DNA from: Sipunculus nudus
Lineage: Eukaryota > Annelida > Sipuncula > Golfingiida > Sipunculidae
NCBI GenBank assembly: GCA_026874595.1
Contig: CM049318.1
Span: forward strand, 43,008,456 to 43,072,455
Direction of reading: 5' to 3'
DNA length: 64,000 bases
How positions within the stretch are numbered: position 1 is the first letter of the stretch; every line of letters starts with the position of its first letter. This document shows, one piece after another, positions 12,881-23,070 of this stretch. A program made the position numbers and the translations under genes. The notes beneath the pieces are model-generated. The model had not been told where the DNA came from. It was given only the letters and a program-made list of their open reading frames with translations, and made no database searches.

Positions 12881-14118
12881 ATGGCCAAACTTGGGCAAAA
12901 TTTAAGGTACTGGTTTTATATTTATGCTAATAACTTATAAAATTTGAAAAATTCAGAACTAATTTTGGGAATACAATTGAATCTTGATTAAATAATGTTA
13001 TATCCCTGGCAAAAAATCTCTACCTTCAGCAATTCTCATGTTAAGAGAGTAAATATATTTCTTGATTTTTTACAAAGTGCAATATGTTTGGGCCCATAAC
13101 TTAAAACAATTACACAATACTGACATCATTTCTGGCATATGCATAGCGAATGTATAGAAAAATATGTATCTTATATATGATCAAAGTCAGATCAGTGGTT
13201 TTGATATTAGGCAGTCTTAAAGTGTAACAATGGGTTTTTAATGGAAAAATGAAGTTTATTCTTAATATCTCAAAGAAATGCAGTCCTAGTGACCAAACTT
13301 TTGGTGTGGAAGGGGATTTGGGGGGCATCTAACTGTATGTCAAATTTAAGGAACTTAGAGCTGAAGCTGGGGAGCTGAGCTCTAGCAAACTGCATAACAC
13401 TAGCTCGATATAAACAATATGTGACATGGTGCTTGAAAACTTGAATAAAATCTACAGTTTTTGATCAACTGGTTTCAAATTTTTGGTGTTAACAGTTGAA
13501 ATGGTAACAAAAACATATTTTGAAAATTAAATCCACAGCAGTTACAGGAAAAAAACGTGCCATGGTCAAACTTGGGCAAAATTTAAGGTACCAATTTTAT
13601 ATTTTTGCCAATATTTACAAAAGATTTAACAGATTTTGATCTAATTTTTGGTAGACAATTAAATTTTGATTAATTAAAGTTGTATTACTGAAAAAAGTCC
13701 CTACCTTTAACACTTTTGGTCTTAAGTGACCAAATATCTTTCCTGATTTTTTTTACAAAGTCCATTATGTTTGGGCCCATAACTTTTTTAAATTAAATAA
13801 TACTGACTTAATTTCTGGCATGTACATAGGAACCATATAGAGGAATATTTATGGTAAATATGAAGAAAACCAGATGAGTGGTTTTGATATTAGGCAGCCC
13901 TGAAGTGTGAAAATAGATTTCTACTAAAAAATTGAGGTTTTTTCTTAATATCTTGTAGGAAGGAAGTCCTATTGACCCAATTTTCGGCATGGTAGGAGAT
14001 TTTGGGGACATCTAACTATATGCCTAATTTCAGATTTGTAGGTCCAATGGTGTCGAAAAAGTGCCAGTCTTACGGACGGACATCCTGACAGACGTACGGA
14101 TGGACGGACGGACAGACA
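12880..14118. repeat. Third, diverged copy of the 2.3-kb repeat block
   Basis: It shares GTGCCATGGTCAAACTTGGGC, ATGTTTGGGCCCATAACTT and TGATATTAGGCAGTC blocks in the same order as 24780-26110 and 32070-33194, about twice over. It ends in a GGACGGACGGACAGACAG tract at 14100. Minus-strand open frames in it recur in all copies and are repeat-encoded shadows. Confidence 0.65.
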
Positions 14119-14120
14119 GA

Positions 14121-15243
14121 CGCTACAGCCAGATGCGCAACTGCCATATGCGCCAAATTCCAGTTGTGCCTCATGCCATATGCGCAACAAAGCTATATTA
14201 AGCCATAACGAGTCATATTACGTTGTGCTTATAGTAAGTTTGTATCTGTATCACACGGCCCCTACATAATTTTATCGAATGTGGTATATTTTTGCAACAA
14301 AATACGAGCTAAGAAACTCTTTTAGCATTTTCTTTTGAGGTATATGCGGATGGAATCGTATTGTATTCATATAAAATATTTTATATAGTACATGGTATAT
14401 TTTGCAGATAAATAAAAAGACACGGGTTAAAATTCCTGAAAATCAAACTCATAAAATAATGTCGATCTGGCGTCTTCCTTCTAGAATCGTCGAACCGTGC
14501 CGCTACTCTCAAGCAAGATGCAATGTTCAGTTGTGAATAGGATAACACAAAATAAAAAGATGTCGATTAAATCTGATTATTTACAGTTATTAGTGAATTT
14601 CATTAAAAATCCAACAAAACATTACGATGATGTTATTATATCGCAGTTATAACATGCAAGTGCGGTTATATAAGGGCTCATAATCCTTTTAATGTGCTCA
14701 TAACCCATGGACCGTCGCGACACCTTCCCTTTGATGTTCGGAGACCAAACCCGGCGGGGTTTTCAGGGTCAATTAAGCCATAGTGGTGAGTGGTTTCCTG
14801 TTTATCAGTAATACGTGCACTATCACCCACGAAGGCCGGACAATATGACACAATAAATTTCGCCCTTCATATAAATGTATGCCTTTTATCTATATGATAG
14901 TTCATTGTTGGTGTTTCTTAAGTAACGGTGACAAATAAATAAAAATATTCAATGTTCATTAATTTTTATTGACAGATAACGTGACTGTGTCATGGTGATC
15001 GACCGCACGTGTTGTGACAGCACATTGTCTCTCAAAATGGAAAGAGTTTCTTAGCTCGTATTTTGTTGCAAAAATATACCGCATTCGATAAAATTATGAA
15101 GGGGCCGTGTGATACAGATACAAACTTACTATTAGCACAATGTAATATGACTCGTTATGGCTTAATATAGTTTTGATGCGCATATGGCATGAGGCGCAAT
15201 TGGAATTTGGCGCATATGGCAGTTGCTCATCTGGCAGAAGCGT
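14121..15243. mobile_element. Element with about 200-bp terminal inverted repeats, no coding capacity
   Basis: 14121-14322 is the near-exact reverse complement of 15042-15243. Shared blocks include GGCGCATATGGCAGTTG, the TTATGGCTTAATATAG region and AAAGAGTTTCTTAGCTCG. About 720 bp of unrelated AT-rich sequence lies between. Extra GCGCAT-type motifs continue to about 15290 on the right only, so the true right edge may be further out and the left edge clipped. The layout is that of a foldback or long-TIR non-autonomous DNA transposon. No clear target duplication was found. It ends about 100 bp from ARPC2 exon 5's donor. Confidence 0.75.
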
Positions 15244-15341
15244 AATTGACAGGTGCGCATTTGGGAGTAGCGCATCTGGCATGGAATCGACCACAAGTTC
15301 TCAAGGCTGTTGCATGAGGTTGGATTAAATATGGCACTTAC

Positions 15342-15528
15342 ATTGTTTCATCGTCTCGGTAATGGATCACAGCTCGCTTGTGTCCAGACTCTCCCTTCTC
15401 CTGAAATTCAAAATACTTCTCAAACACACTGGCAAAGCAGTTCCGCTTGAGCAGGCCTGCCTTGGTGATGAGCTCCTGGTACTGCTGAGATATCTGTTCC
15501 AGATCGAAAAGGATTGACACACTGTACC
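15342..15528 (-). CDS. ARPC2: ARPC2 coding exon 5 (largest in window)
   Basis: The 187-nt exon completes Gly and reads [12 protein letters not shown], a variable linker, then [18 protein letters not shown], a charged stretch, and [10 protein letters not shown]. It ends in two bases of the Met codon completed by exon 6. The [15 protein letters not shown] and [11 protein letters not shown] blocks are hallmark ARPC2 motifs linking its two alpha/beta domains. The donor is GTAAGTG. The acceptor is TTTTAG at 15529-15530. The first 18 exon bases and the acceptor are the first unit of a 49-bp tandem array that continues upstream to about 16116, so many near-identical potential acceptors precede the real one. 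An open frame continues into the array to 15640, but that part is repeat and not conserved protein. Confidence 0.95.
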
Positions 15529-16116
15529 CTAAAACAAAGCAAATGCATGTCACAAAATGTATTGACAATGACACACTGTACCCTGAAAAAAAGCAAACAC
15601 ATGTCACACAAAAGAACTGAAACACTGTACTCTGAAACAAGCCAAGCGCATGTCACACAAACAGACTGACACACTGTACCATGAAATGAAGCAAACATAT
15701 GTAACACAAAAGGATTGACACACTGTACCCTCAAACAAAGCAAATACATGTCACACATAAGGAATAACCCGCTGTACCCACAAACAAAGCAAACACATAT
15801 CACACAAAAGGATTGACACACTGTACCCTCAAACAGAGCAAACACATATCACACAAAAGGACTGACACACTGTACTCTCAAACAAAGCAAACATATATCA
15901 CACAAAAGGACTGACACACTGTACCCTGAAATGTCGCAAACATATGTCACACAAAAGGACTGACACACTGTACCCTGAAACAAAGCAAATACAAGTCACA
16001 CAAAAGGAATAACACGCTGTACTCTAAAACAAAGCAAACACATATCACACAAATGGATTGACACACTTTACCCTGAAACAAAGCAAATGTATGCCACAGA
16101 AAAGGACTGACACACC
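15511..16116 (-). repeat. 49-bp minisatellite built from the ARPC2 exon-5 splice acceptor
   Basis: Twelve units start at about 15511, 15560, 15613, 15663, 15711, 15760, 15809, 15858, 15907, 15956, 16005 and 16054, plus a partial at 16103. Read on the minus strand, each carries a T-rich tract, TTTGTTT(C/G/T)AG and GGTACAGTGTGTCA. That is the acceptor of exon 5 plus its first 18 coding bases. The first unit is the real intron-exon junction. Ten of twelve units keep the AG; those at 15663 and 15760 have lost it. Confidence 0.9.
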
Positions 16117-16795
16117 CAGACATGGGGTCTATTACAGTTGTTCTATTACTATTACTATTACTATTCTGATATTACTATTACTATTACCACATTTTATCTT
16201 CTGTTACTATTACTATTACTATTACTGGGGTACCTATTACTATTACTATTACTACTACTATTACTTAAACTGATTGGAGGATTCTAGACCTTGCGCAGCC
16301 ATGAGTGCTTTAAACTAGCACTTCAATCACATGTTTAAATAATGTTACAAGCACCTATATCATCCAGTTACCTACACAATTTTCTTATACTGTGTCTGTC
16401 ATTCACAAGAAGCCTGAAGATACTGGAGACCTTAATTATTTCAGCTTCTTTAATTCTGTTTTTTTTTTTTGTATCTTGAAACCTCATTGATCCTTATCTG
16501 TCTATTAACATCAAACATGCCTCTGTTTATCCATGGTTTATTAATCAAAAGTCAGATTGTGCCAGGTAACTTATTTGGCTGTGACCTACTCTGTCCAGTA
16601 CTCTTATGTAATTAGCACCAGTGGTCACTAGCAATGTGGCAGCTGGCCCATGCTTGCCTCAACAATAGACACATCCTGGGCAATTACTGGATATTTGCTG
16701 AGATGCTTCATGATCAAGGGGCTCACAGGAAGTAATAGAAAGTAATATGTATTACTCTATTACTTTGCCTTCTGTTTCTATTACTATTACTATCA
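16117..16795 (+). mobile_element. hAT-like CAGACATGGGGT element, copy A (deleted and right-truncated)
   Basis: The left terminus CAGACATGGGGT and the (TATTAC)n subterminal block match the full copies at 50111, 52973 and 59987. About 1.3 kb of the interior is missing, with left and right parts joined near 16498. The right TIR is replaced by CTCATTTTTTATAAC at about 16795. It interrupts the last minisatellite unit. Confidence 0.8.
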
Positions 16796-16869
16796 AAGCT
16801 CATTTTTTATAACTTATAAGCAGAACATATAATATAAGAGTTAAACTATTTATTAAAAAAATTACAAAT

Positions 16870-17544
16870 TGTGATGTATGTCCGTACGCGATGGCAGGGC
16901 ACTCACGGAAGGACCTTAGAACCATTGACCCAGGAACAACAGGAACGCGTTGACCCGTGTCGCTTACAGTCATCTATTGAACTCCCGCAACAACAAATAA
17001 ACGGACAAAGAGAACGTTTTCATTCATTCATTAACAGCGGTTAAACAACCTGAACTGGAATTTAAAAGTGGATCGATCGATATTGCGTTAAGGTCCACAG
17101 ACACTATAAATACCCTTCATTTAGTGATTTTGAATTGGGTTGCAAACAAGAACTGATATCCAGGGATATCCAGGCCTGATGATGTGTAGTCTCCTTGTGA
17201 TAAGGCGGAGACATTTTGGACGTTTTGGACTTTATTATGGCTGTGCACGGATTATGAACTGAACTTTCGTCATGACTCCTCAGAGCAACCCTGGAGTCAT
17301 TTTTATTTCGTCGAACCAGCACCAGTGACTTTGATTTACAGCAGATAAGTATTTCTTCATTTTGTACCGCACCAAGATTTAGGTATTATGTGTTAGAGAC
17401 TTTGTGTTCATGTATTGTATATATTGTAAATAATGTTTGTTTAAATAATTATATATATTTTGTACTATATTTGTGAGTCAGTTTTTCATTTAACAGCTTC
17501 GTTGTGTGAGTGGAACTCGGGGATGTTTTGTGCTACACGCAACA
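16870..17544 (+). repeat. 5' LTR of the Gmr1-like element
   Basis: 675 bp, TGTGATGTATG to ACACGCAACA. A TATAAATA box lies at 17105-17112 and probably drives element transcription on the plus strand. By eye it differs from the 3' LTR at about nine substitutions and one single-base gap, about 1.3-1.5%. Confidence 0.92.
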
Positions 17545-17549
17545 TAAAA

Positions 17550-17563
17550 TGGGGGCTCGTCCG
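17550..17563 (+). promoter_or_regulatory. Primer binding site, tRNA-Pro type
   Basis: TGGGGGCTCGTCCG, five bases after the 5' LTR, is complementary to the 3' end of tRNA-Pro over its first 14 bases. The following bases (CTTGC) no longer match. It would prime minus-strand DNA synthesis. Confidence 0.8.
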
Positions 17564-17834
17564 CTTGCTTTTCTCTTTTTGGCTCGTTTTCTTTAGGGGT
17601 ATGAATTGGGGTTATTTCTACATTTTTCAAATCATTTTTCTATTTTGAGTATTGATTCAAATATCATAGAGTTTCATTTTTGATGTGAATTTCTAAAGTA
17701 AGAAAGACTCACAGTAAACATTAGTAACATTGTAGTAGATTGTATAATCATATATTTTTTAGAAATAAGTATTTCATATAGTAGAATATTGGTTATTTCA
17801 TATTTTTATATGATAAACTCATAAAAAACTCAAA

Positions 17835-18941
17835 ATGGATATTGATAAATTTATAGTTAATCCCACTACGCAGGTCTTAGACCAAATGAAAAAGGTTGAG
17901 TTATTGGAAACTTGTAACAAATTAAATATAGAAGGAAAACAGTCAATGAGAAAGTCAGAATTAAAAAGGAGAATTGTAGATAATCTTGTGGATAATGATC
18001 TGTTTGAGGATTCCGTTTTGGGATTGTACCCTCCAGAACCACAAAAAGGTGCTGACTCTGGTCAATATGAATATCAATTTAAATTAAAAGAATTAGAAAT
18101 AAATAGAGAACTACAAATGAAAGAACTAGAGTTAAAAGAACTAGAACTCAAACTAAAATTTGATGAGGATAAAAAAGAAAATTCTGCAACGGGTGGAATT
18201 TTAGACCCTAACAGATATATCAGATTAGTTCCCTCATTCAATGAAAAAGAAGTAGATAAATTCTTTCTACACTTTGAGAAAATCGCTAAAAATCTTAGAT
18301 GGCCAATAGAGTTGTGGCCTGTTCTGGCACAAAGTGTATTCACTGGAAAAGCCCAAGAAATATATTCTTCTTTATCTGTAGAAGAATGTTCAAATTATGA
18401 ATCTCTCAAATATGCTATTCTTCATGCATATGAATTAGTGCCTGAAGCTTACAGACAAAGGTTTCGAAATTTACGGAGAACATATACTCAAACTCATGTT
18501 GAATTTGCTCATGAGAAAGAGGTACTTTTTGAGAAATGGTGTAACTCAAAAACCGTGAATTCAGATTATGAGAAATTTAAACAACTGATATTAGTTGAAG
18601 AGTTTAAGAAATGTATTAGAGATGATATTAAGACATATTTAGATGAGAAGGAAGTAATCACGTTACAACAAGCGGCAAAATTTGCCGATGAATTAGCTTT
18701 GACTCATAAGAGTAAATTTGATAAATCAAGAGAAGTTGGTTTTCAAAGACCAAGAAATGTAAATGGTAGTGACAAAAAGGGGAGTCCACCTTGACCCAGA
18801 AAAGAATTTTCTGAGGGTAAAAAGGGTGAGACAAGTGAAAAACCCAGATTGAGGACTGGACCTATCTGCTATTATTGTAAGAAACCAGGACATGTTATGG
18901 CTACATGTCTGAGTCTCAAAAAGAATAGAGACAAGTCTTAA
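17835..18941 (+). pseudogene. gag: gag of the Gmr1-like element: SAP-like, coiled coil, SCAN-like CA, zinc knuckle; internal TGA
   Basis: The first 319 residues (17835-18794) hold an N-terminal SAP-like helix pair (about 10-55), a Glu/Leu/Lys-rich coiled coil (about 76-116) and a capsid core. From residue 206 (YRQRFR) to about 288 there is a SCAN-like five-helix segment with EEFKKCIRDDIKTYL and AAKFADEL. A TGA at 18792-18794 interrupts the frame. The same frame then continues 48 codons to TAA at 18939-18941 and holds a CCHC knuckle (CYYCKKPGHVMATC). Gag packages element RNA into virus-like particles. The TGA may be a CGA-to-TGA mutation; programmed read-through is less likely given the other lesions. 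SCAN domains are reported to derive from Gmr1-like gag, which supports the family call. Confidence 0.85.
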
Positions 18942-18963
18942 GGAAACGTCACCAAATGCACTC

Positions 18964-20238
18964 GTGAATACATACGAGGGCTTGCTTTGTGAACCTCCAT
19001 CAGGGACAGTAGGTTTAAAGGATCCTGTCATTGTGGGAAAGAATAATGACTTTCAGGCTATTCGTAAAGAATTTAAGCCTTTTGTGTCAGAGGGTTTTGT
19101 ATCTTTAAAAAGGGACAGTATTGAACCCGTACCAATCAAAATTCTAAGAGACACTGGAGCGTCTCAGTCTCTATTGTTAGAAAGTGAATTACCTTTCTCT
19201 GATGAGACGGCAACCGGAGAAATTGTATTGGCTCAGGGTATTGAAGGTTCTATTGTTACAGTACCTTTGCACGAAATTATTTTAAAGTCAGGGTTGGCGT
19301 CAGGTCCTGTTAAGGTCGGGATTTTGCCTAGCTTACCCGTAAAGGGAGAGTCTTTATTATTGGGGAATGATTTGGCGGGAGGAAATGTGACGGCTTATCC
19401 TTGTATGGTTTCTAAGCCGAGTACTGACATTATTGATAAGGCGGAATATGAAGAAATATTTCCGGCCTGTGCGGTCACTCGAGCGATGGCTAAAAAAGCC
19501 GATATGGTGGCCGGGAGAGTCACCAATAATATGGCCGTGGACAATAGTTCCACTGTTAAGGCCAATGATATGGCTGTGACGAGAGATGTCACTGGTAAAG
19601 CCAATTATACGGCCGTGGACAAAGGTTCCACTGTTAAGGCCGCACCTAGGGCTATTGATAGCACCATTACGGCTGTGGATGGGAATTCCACTGTTAAAGT
19701 CGATATTAAGGTGGACGTAGATTCCACTGATGAAAAAGCCAATACGGCTATGGTTCATAGGACCAAAAATGATGATAATACGCCTACTGATATTAAAGCA
19801 GATAGAAATATTGTAGATGATGATGTGATAGATTTATCACAAACATTCATGAATGTCACTAACCATGATAATGACCAACCAGCGCTTTCTCGTTCTCAAT
19901 ATGAGAAAAGAGCTGAGAAAATATCGGATGAGACTTTTCCTTTAGGGAATAGGGATAATCTTTTGAAAGAACAAAAGAATGATACAGGTCTTGCACATTT
20001 ATATGATTTGGTATTACCGAGTGAAGAGTTAGACAAGGTATCATCAGGTTATTTCATACTAAATGATATTTTGATGAGAAAATGGAAACCTAAAGATATT
20101 CCCTCAACAGAGGACTGGGCTACAGTAAATCAGATTGTGATTCCTGAAGTGTATAGATCAGAAATAATGAAGATAGCCCATGAATCACCTTTGTCAGGAC
20201 ATTTTGGTGTAAACAAGACTAAAGAAAGGATACTATAA
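18964..20238 (+). pseudogene. pro: Protease, repeat-rich linker and start of integrase (frameshifted)
   Basis: This frame differs from gag's. A retropepsin active site, RDTGASQSLL, has its Asp at residue 63 (19150). A flap and a C-terminal LLLGNDLAGG motif follow, the usual layout of an aspartic protease that cleaves the polyprotein. Residues about 185-270 are degenerate repeats of the type AVDNSSTVKA / AVDKGSTVKA / AVDGNSTVKV, not recognised elsewhere. The C-terminus enters the integrase zinc domain (AHESPLSGHFGVNKTKERIL), giving the two His of HHCC. It then stops at TAA (20236-20238), where the family sequence continues in another frame. The first Met is only the first available one; the true junction with gag is unknown. 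Confidence 0.85.
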
Positions 20239-21427
20239 GGCATTTCTTTTGGCCAAGAATGAATCAAGATATAGCTAGGTTTTGTAAAACTTGTCATACT
20301 TGTCAAATGGTAGGAAAATATAATCATGATTCACCAAAAGCTCCATTACAACCAATTCCAGTCATGGAAGAAGCCATGTCTAAAATTATTATAGACTGTG
20401 TTGGTCCAATGTCAAAAACTAAAATGGAAATCAATATTTGTTGACCATCATGTGTACTGCAACAAGATTTCCAGAGATCATTCCTTTGAGAAATATCAAA
20501 ACCAAAACTATCACTAAAGCTTTGATAAAATTCTTTACAATGTTTGGTATGCCTAAAGAAATTCAATCAGATCAAGGGTCAAATTTTACATCTGGATTAT
20601 TACAACAGTTGACAAATGAATTAGGTGTTAATCAGATCTTGTCAAGTGCATATCATCCGCAATCCCAGGGTGCTTTAGAGAGATTTCATTCTACTCTGAA
20701 AACCATGTTGAAGACTTATTGTTTTCATAACAAGAGGGATTGGGACGAAGGGGTCCCGCTATTGTTATTTGCGGTTAGGGATTCAGTCCAGGAGTCACTC
20801 GGATTTACTCCGTTTGAACTCATGTTTGGCCACACTATTAGAGGCCCATTGAATGTAATCAAAGATCAATGGCTTAGTGAACAAAACAGACGGAAAACCG
20901 TTTTAGATTATGTGGTCACATTCAAAGAACGGTTGAATGATACATGTGAATTAGCAAGACAGAATTCGACTAAAGCTCAAACCAAGATGAAAACATGGTA
21001 TGATAAGAAAGCAAGACATCAGGAATTGAATGTAGGAGATAAGGTACTTGCATTGTTACCAAGTAAAGAAGGTCCATTACAATCAAGATATCATGGACCC
21101 TATGAGATTTATAGAAAGATTAACAATGTCAATTACATCATCAAAACTCCAGACAGACATAAGGGAACTCAATTATGTCATGTGAATATGCTCAAACCAT
21201 ATTTTGAGAGGAACGATACATTAGTGAAACCTGTTTGTATAACATCTGATGATAATGAAATATCAGAAACTACTGATATTTTCAAAGATTTTGAAACAAG
21301 TGAAGACAAGAATGAAAAACCAAAATTAGGTAATTCAGAGATATTGGCAAACTTAGATGTGAAACTAGAACATCTGTCGTCTGAAAAATCTCAAGATTTG
21401 TCAAAATTGTTGAGAAAATATAAATAA
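20238..21427 (+). pseudogene. int: Integrase of the Gmr1-like element (upstream of RT)
   Basis: Two frames make one integrase. The first, from about 20238 to 20444, gives HFFWPRMNQDI, the two Cys of HHCC (FCKTCHTCQ) and the first catalytic Asp (IIIDCVGP, 20394). A shift near 20438 leads into the second, with SDQGSNF (Asp at 20570), GALERFHS (Glu at 20678; D-35-E spacing) and a GPYEIYRKINNVNYII C-terminal SH3-like block at about 21095-21140. It inserts element cDNA into chromosomes. It ends at TAA 21425-21427, which looks like a mutation inside a K-Y-x-IFPDVP sequence, because RT continues in the same frame directly after it. Its position before RT is the unusual feature. Confidence 0.88.
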
Positions 21428-22276
21428 ATATTTCCAGATGTACCTAGTAGAACAAATGTTATATATCATGATGTGGATGGCGGTGATGCAAAACCAATAA
21501 AACAACATCCATACAGGGTTAATCCCGAAACTCTTGCCAACTTAAGAAAAGAAATAGATTACATGTTACAAAATGACATCATCAGAGAGAGCCAAAGTGA
21601 ATGGAGTTCTCCATGTATATTAGTTCCAAAACCAGATAAAAGTTATAGATTTTGTACTGATTTCAGAAAAGTGAATGCTGTAACTAAAACAGATACGCAT
21701 CCCATACCAAGAGTTGATGATTGTATAGATAGGATTGGTAAAGCTAAATATGCAACAAAATGTGACTTACTGAAAGGATATTGGGGTGTTCCTCTGACTG
21801 AAAGAGCGAGAAAGATCTCTGCTTTTGTTATTCCTGACGGATTATATGAATATAACTTAATGCCGTTCAGAATGAAGAATAGTGGAGCTTCATTCCAACG
21901 TTTGATTAATATTTGTATAAACCATCTTGAAGGTGTTGAAGGTTACATTGATGACTTGATTGTATACAGTGATACGTGGTCTGAACACTTGTATAGACTT
22001 GAGAAACTGTTTCAAAGACTGGCTGAAGCTAATCTTACAGTTAATTTGGCAAAAAGTGATTTTGGGAAGGCCAAGGTCATTTATTTAGGTCATGTCATAG
22101 GACAAGGTGATGTAGAACCTATTCAAGCCAAAATTGAGGCCATTATCAATTTCCAGAGACCTAAATCAAAAAAGAGTTTACAAAGATTTCTAGGCATGAC
22201 TGGGTATTATAGAAGGTTTTGTAAAAACTTTACTGAGATAACTACCCCTCTCACAAATTTGTTAAAGAAAAAGTAG
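21428..22276 (+). pseudogene. pol: Reverse transcriptase of the Gmr1-like element
   Basis: In the same frame as the preceding integrase, after its TAA, RT starts with IFPDVPSRTNV, then KQHPYRVNP, IIRESQSEWSSPCILVPKPD and FCTDFRKVNAVT. Next come LKGYWGVPLTERARKISAFV and LMPFRMKNSGASFQRLIN. The catalytic YIDD is at 21944-21955, and the thumb has LQRFLGMTGYYRRFCKNF. These are gypsy-type motifs. The usual Asp in the D-L-x-x-GY block is present (CDLLKGYW). A TAG at 22274-22276 ends the frame, while the same frame goes on into RNase H. It copies element RNA into cDNA. Confidence 0.9.
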
Positions 22277-22656
22277 ATATATATTTGGACTGATGACTGC
22301 GAAGCAGCATTCGAGAAATTGAAGTCGATGATGATCAATACACCTGTCTTGAAAGCACCTGATTTTGACAAAGATTTTAAGTTATGTGTTGATGCTAGCG
22401 AACAAGCAGCTGGTGCTATATTGATTCAAGAAGATAAACAAGGGATTGATCATCCTGTCTGTTATTTCTCTAAGAAATTTAAAGATTACCAGAGAAATTA
22501 TTCCACCATTGAAAAAGAATTATTGGCGCTTATCTTAGCACTGCAATATTTTGAAATCTACTCTTGAGTCTACTCTTACAAGAGTATGACATCAATGTGA
22601 AACACATAAGAGGAAAGGATAATGTCATCGCTGACGCATTATCTAGATGTTATTGA
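22277..22656 (+). pseudogene. RNase H of the Gmr1-like element with internal deletion
   Basis: After the TAG the RT frame continues with IYIWTDDCEAAFEKLKS, LCVDASEQAAGAILIQ (catalytic Asp), VCYFSKKF and STIEKELLALILALQYFEIY. It then meets TGA at 22565-22567. From 22576 another frame gives LQEYDINVKHIRGKDNVIAD to TGA 22654-22656, the normal end of the domain. About 50-60 residues between IY and LQEYD are missing, and CTACTCTT occurs twice at the join (22559-22577), suggesting deletion between short repeats. The nuclease would remove RNA from RNA:DNA hybrids, but this copy is inactive. Confidence 0.82.
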
Positions 22657-23070
22657 TAAATTTGTATATGAATTGTATTGTTAGAGATAGGTATGGATGA
22701 AGATGTTACATTGAGATGCAGTAGCTATTATGCATTATAAGCTCGTAGGATGAATTGTGCATTAGTCACAGGGATATTATTTTGCACAAGTCGTAGTAAT
22801 GTTCGATGGTTGTGTGAGTTATTAGTGTGTGTATTATCACAGTGAAGTTAAAATGAATTGGATAGATTATTTGCATATGTTTGCAAGAAAAGAAATGATG
22901 GCTATTGATGTCAATTATAAATGATATTGTAGATTATAAAAATTTATATCCTCACGTTAACATAATTATATTTCTCATATATATATCATATCACCCAAAG
23001 GTATATATTTCAGATATTATAAAATTTTACTCATGAAAATATCATAAAATTTTCTTTTTTAGGAGCATGG
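22657..23070 (+). other. 3' non-coding region of the Gmr1-like element
   Basis: AT-rich, stop-filled 410 bp between RNase H and the 3' LTR. The bases just before the LTR (AGGAGCATGG) are a short, interrupted purine tract in the polypurine-tract position. Confidence 0.6.

Noticed and set aside
15420-15845. 141-codon Cys-rich repetitive minus-strand open frame
   Set aside because: It is the 49-bp minisatellite read through in another frame. Only the end overlaps ARPC2 exon 5, and out of its frame.
15511-16116. CRISPR-like array
   Set aside because: Units are contiguous with no unique spacers, and the locus is eukaryotic and overlaps an exon.
16058-16273. Tyr/Leu/Thr-rich open frames at hAT-like element ends
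   Set aside because: Translations of (TATTAC)n subterminal repeats; the same at 44522, 52931, 54937, 60000 and 61917.
18792-18794. Programmed stop read-through between gag and zinc knuckle
   Set aside because: Possible, but the copy carries several other stops and frameshifts, so simple mutation is the more economical reading.
17835-22656. A domesticated, functional retroviral-type gene
   Set aside because: Intact LTRs, target duplication and multiple disabling lesions point to an ordinary dead insertion.
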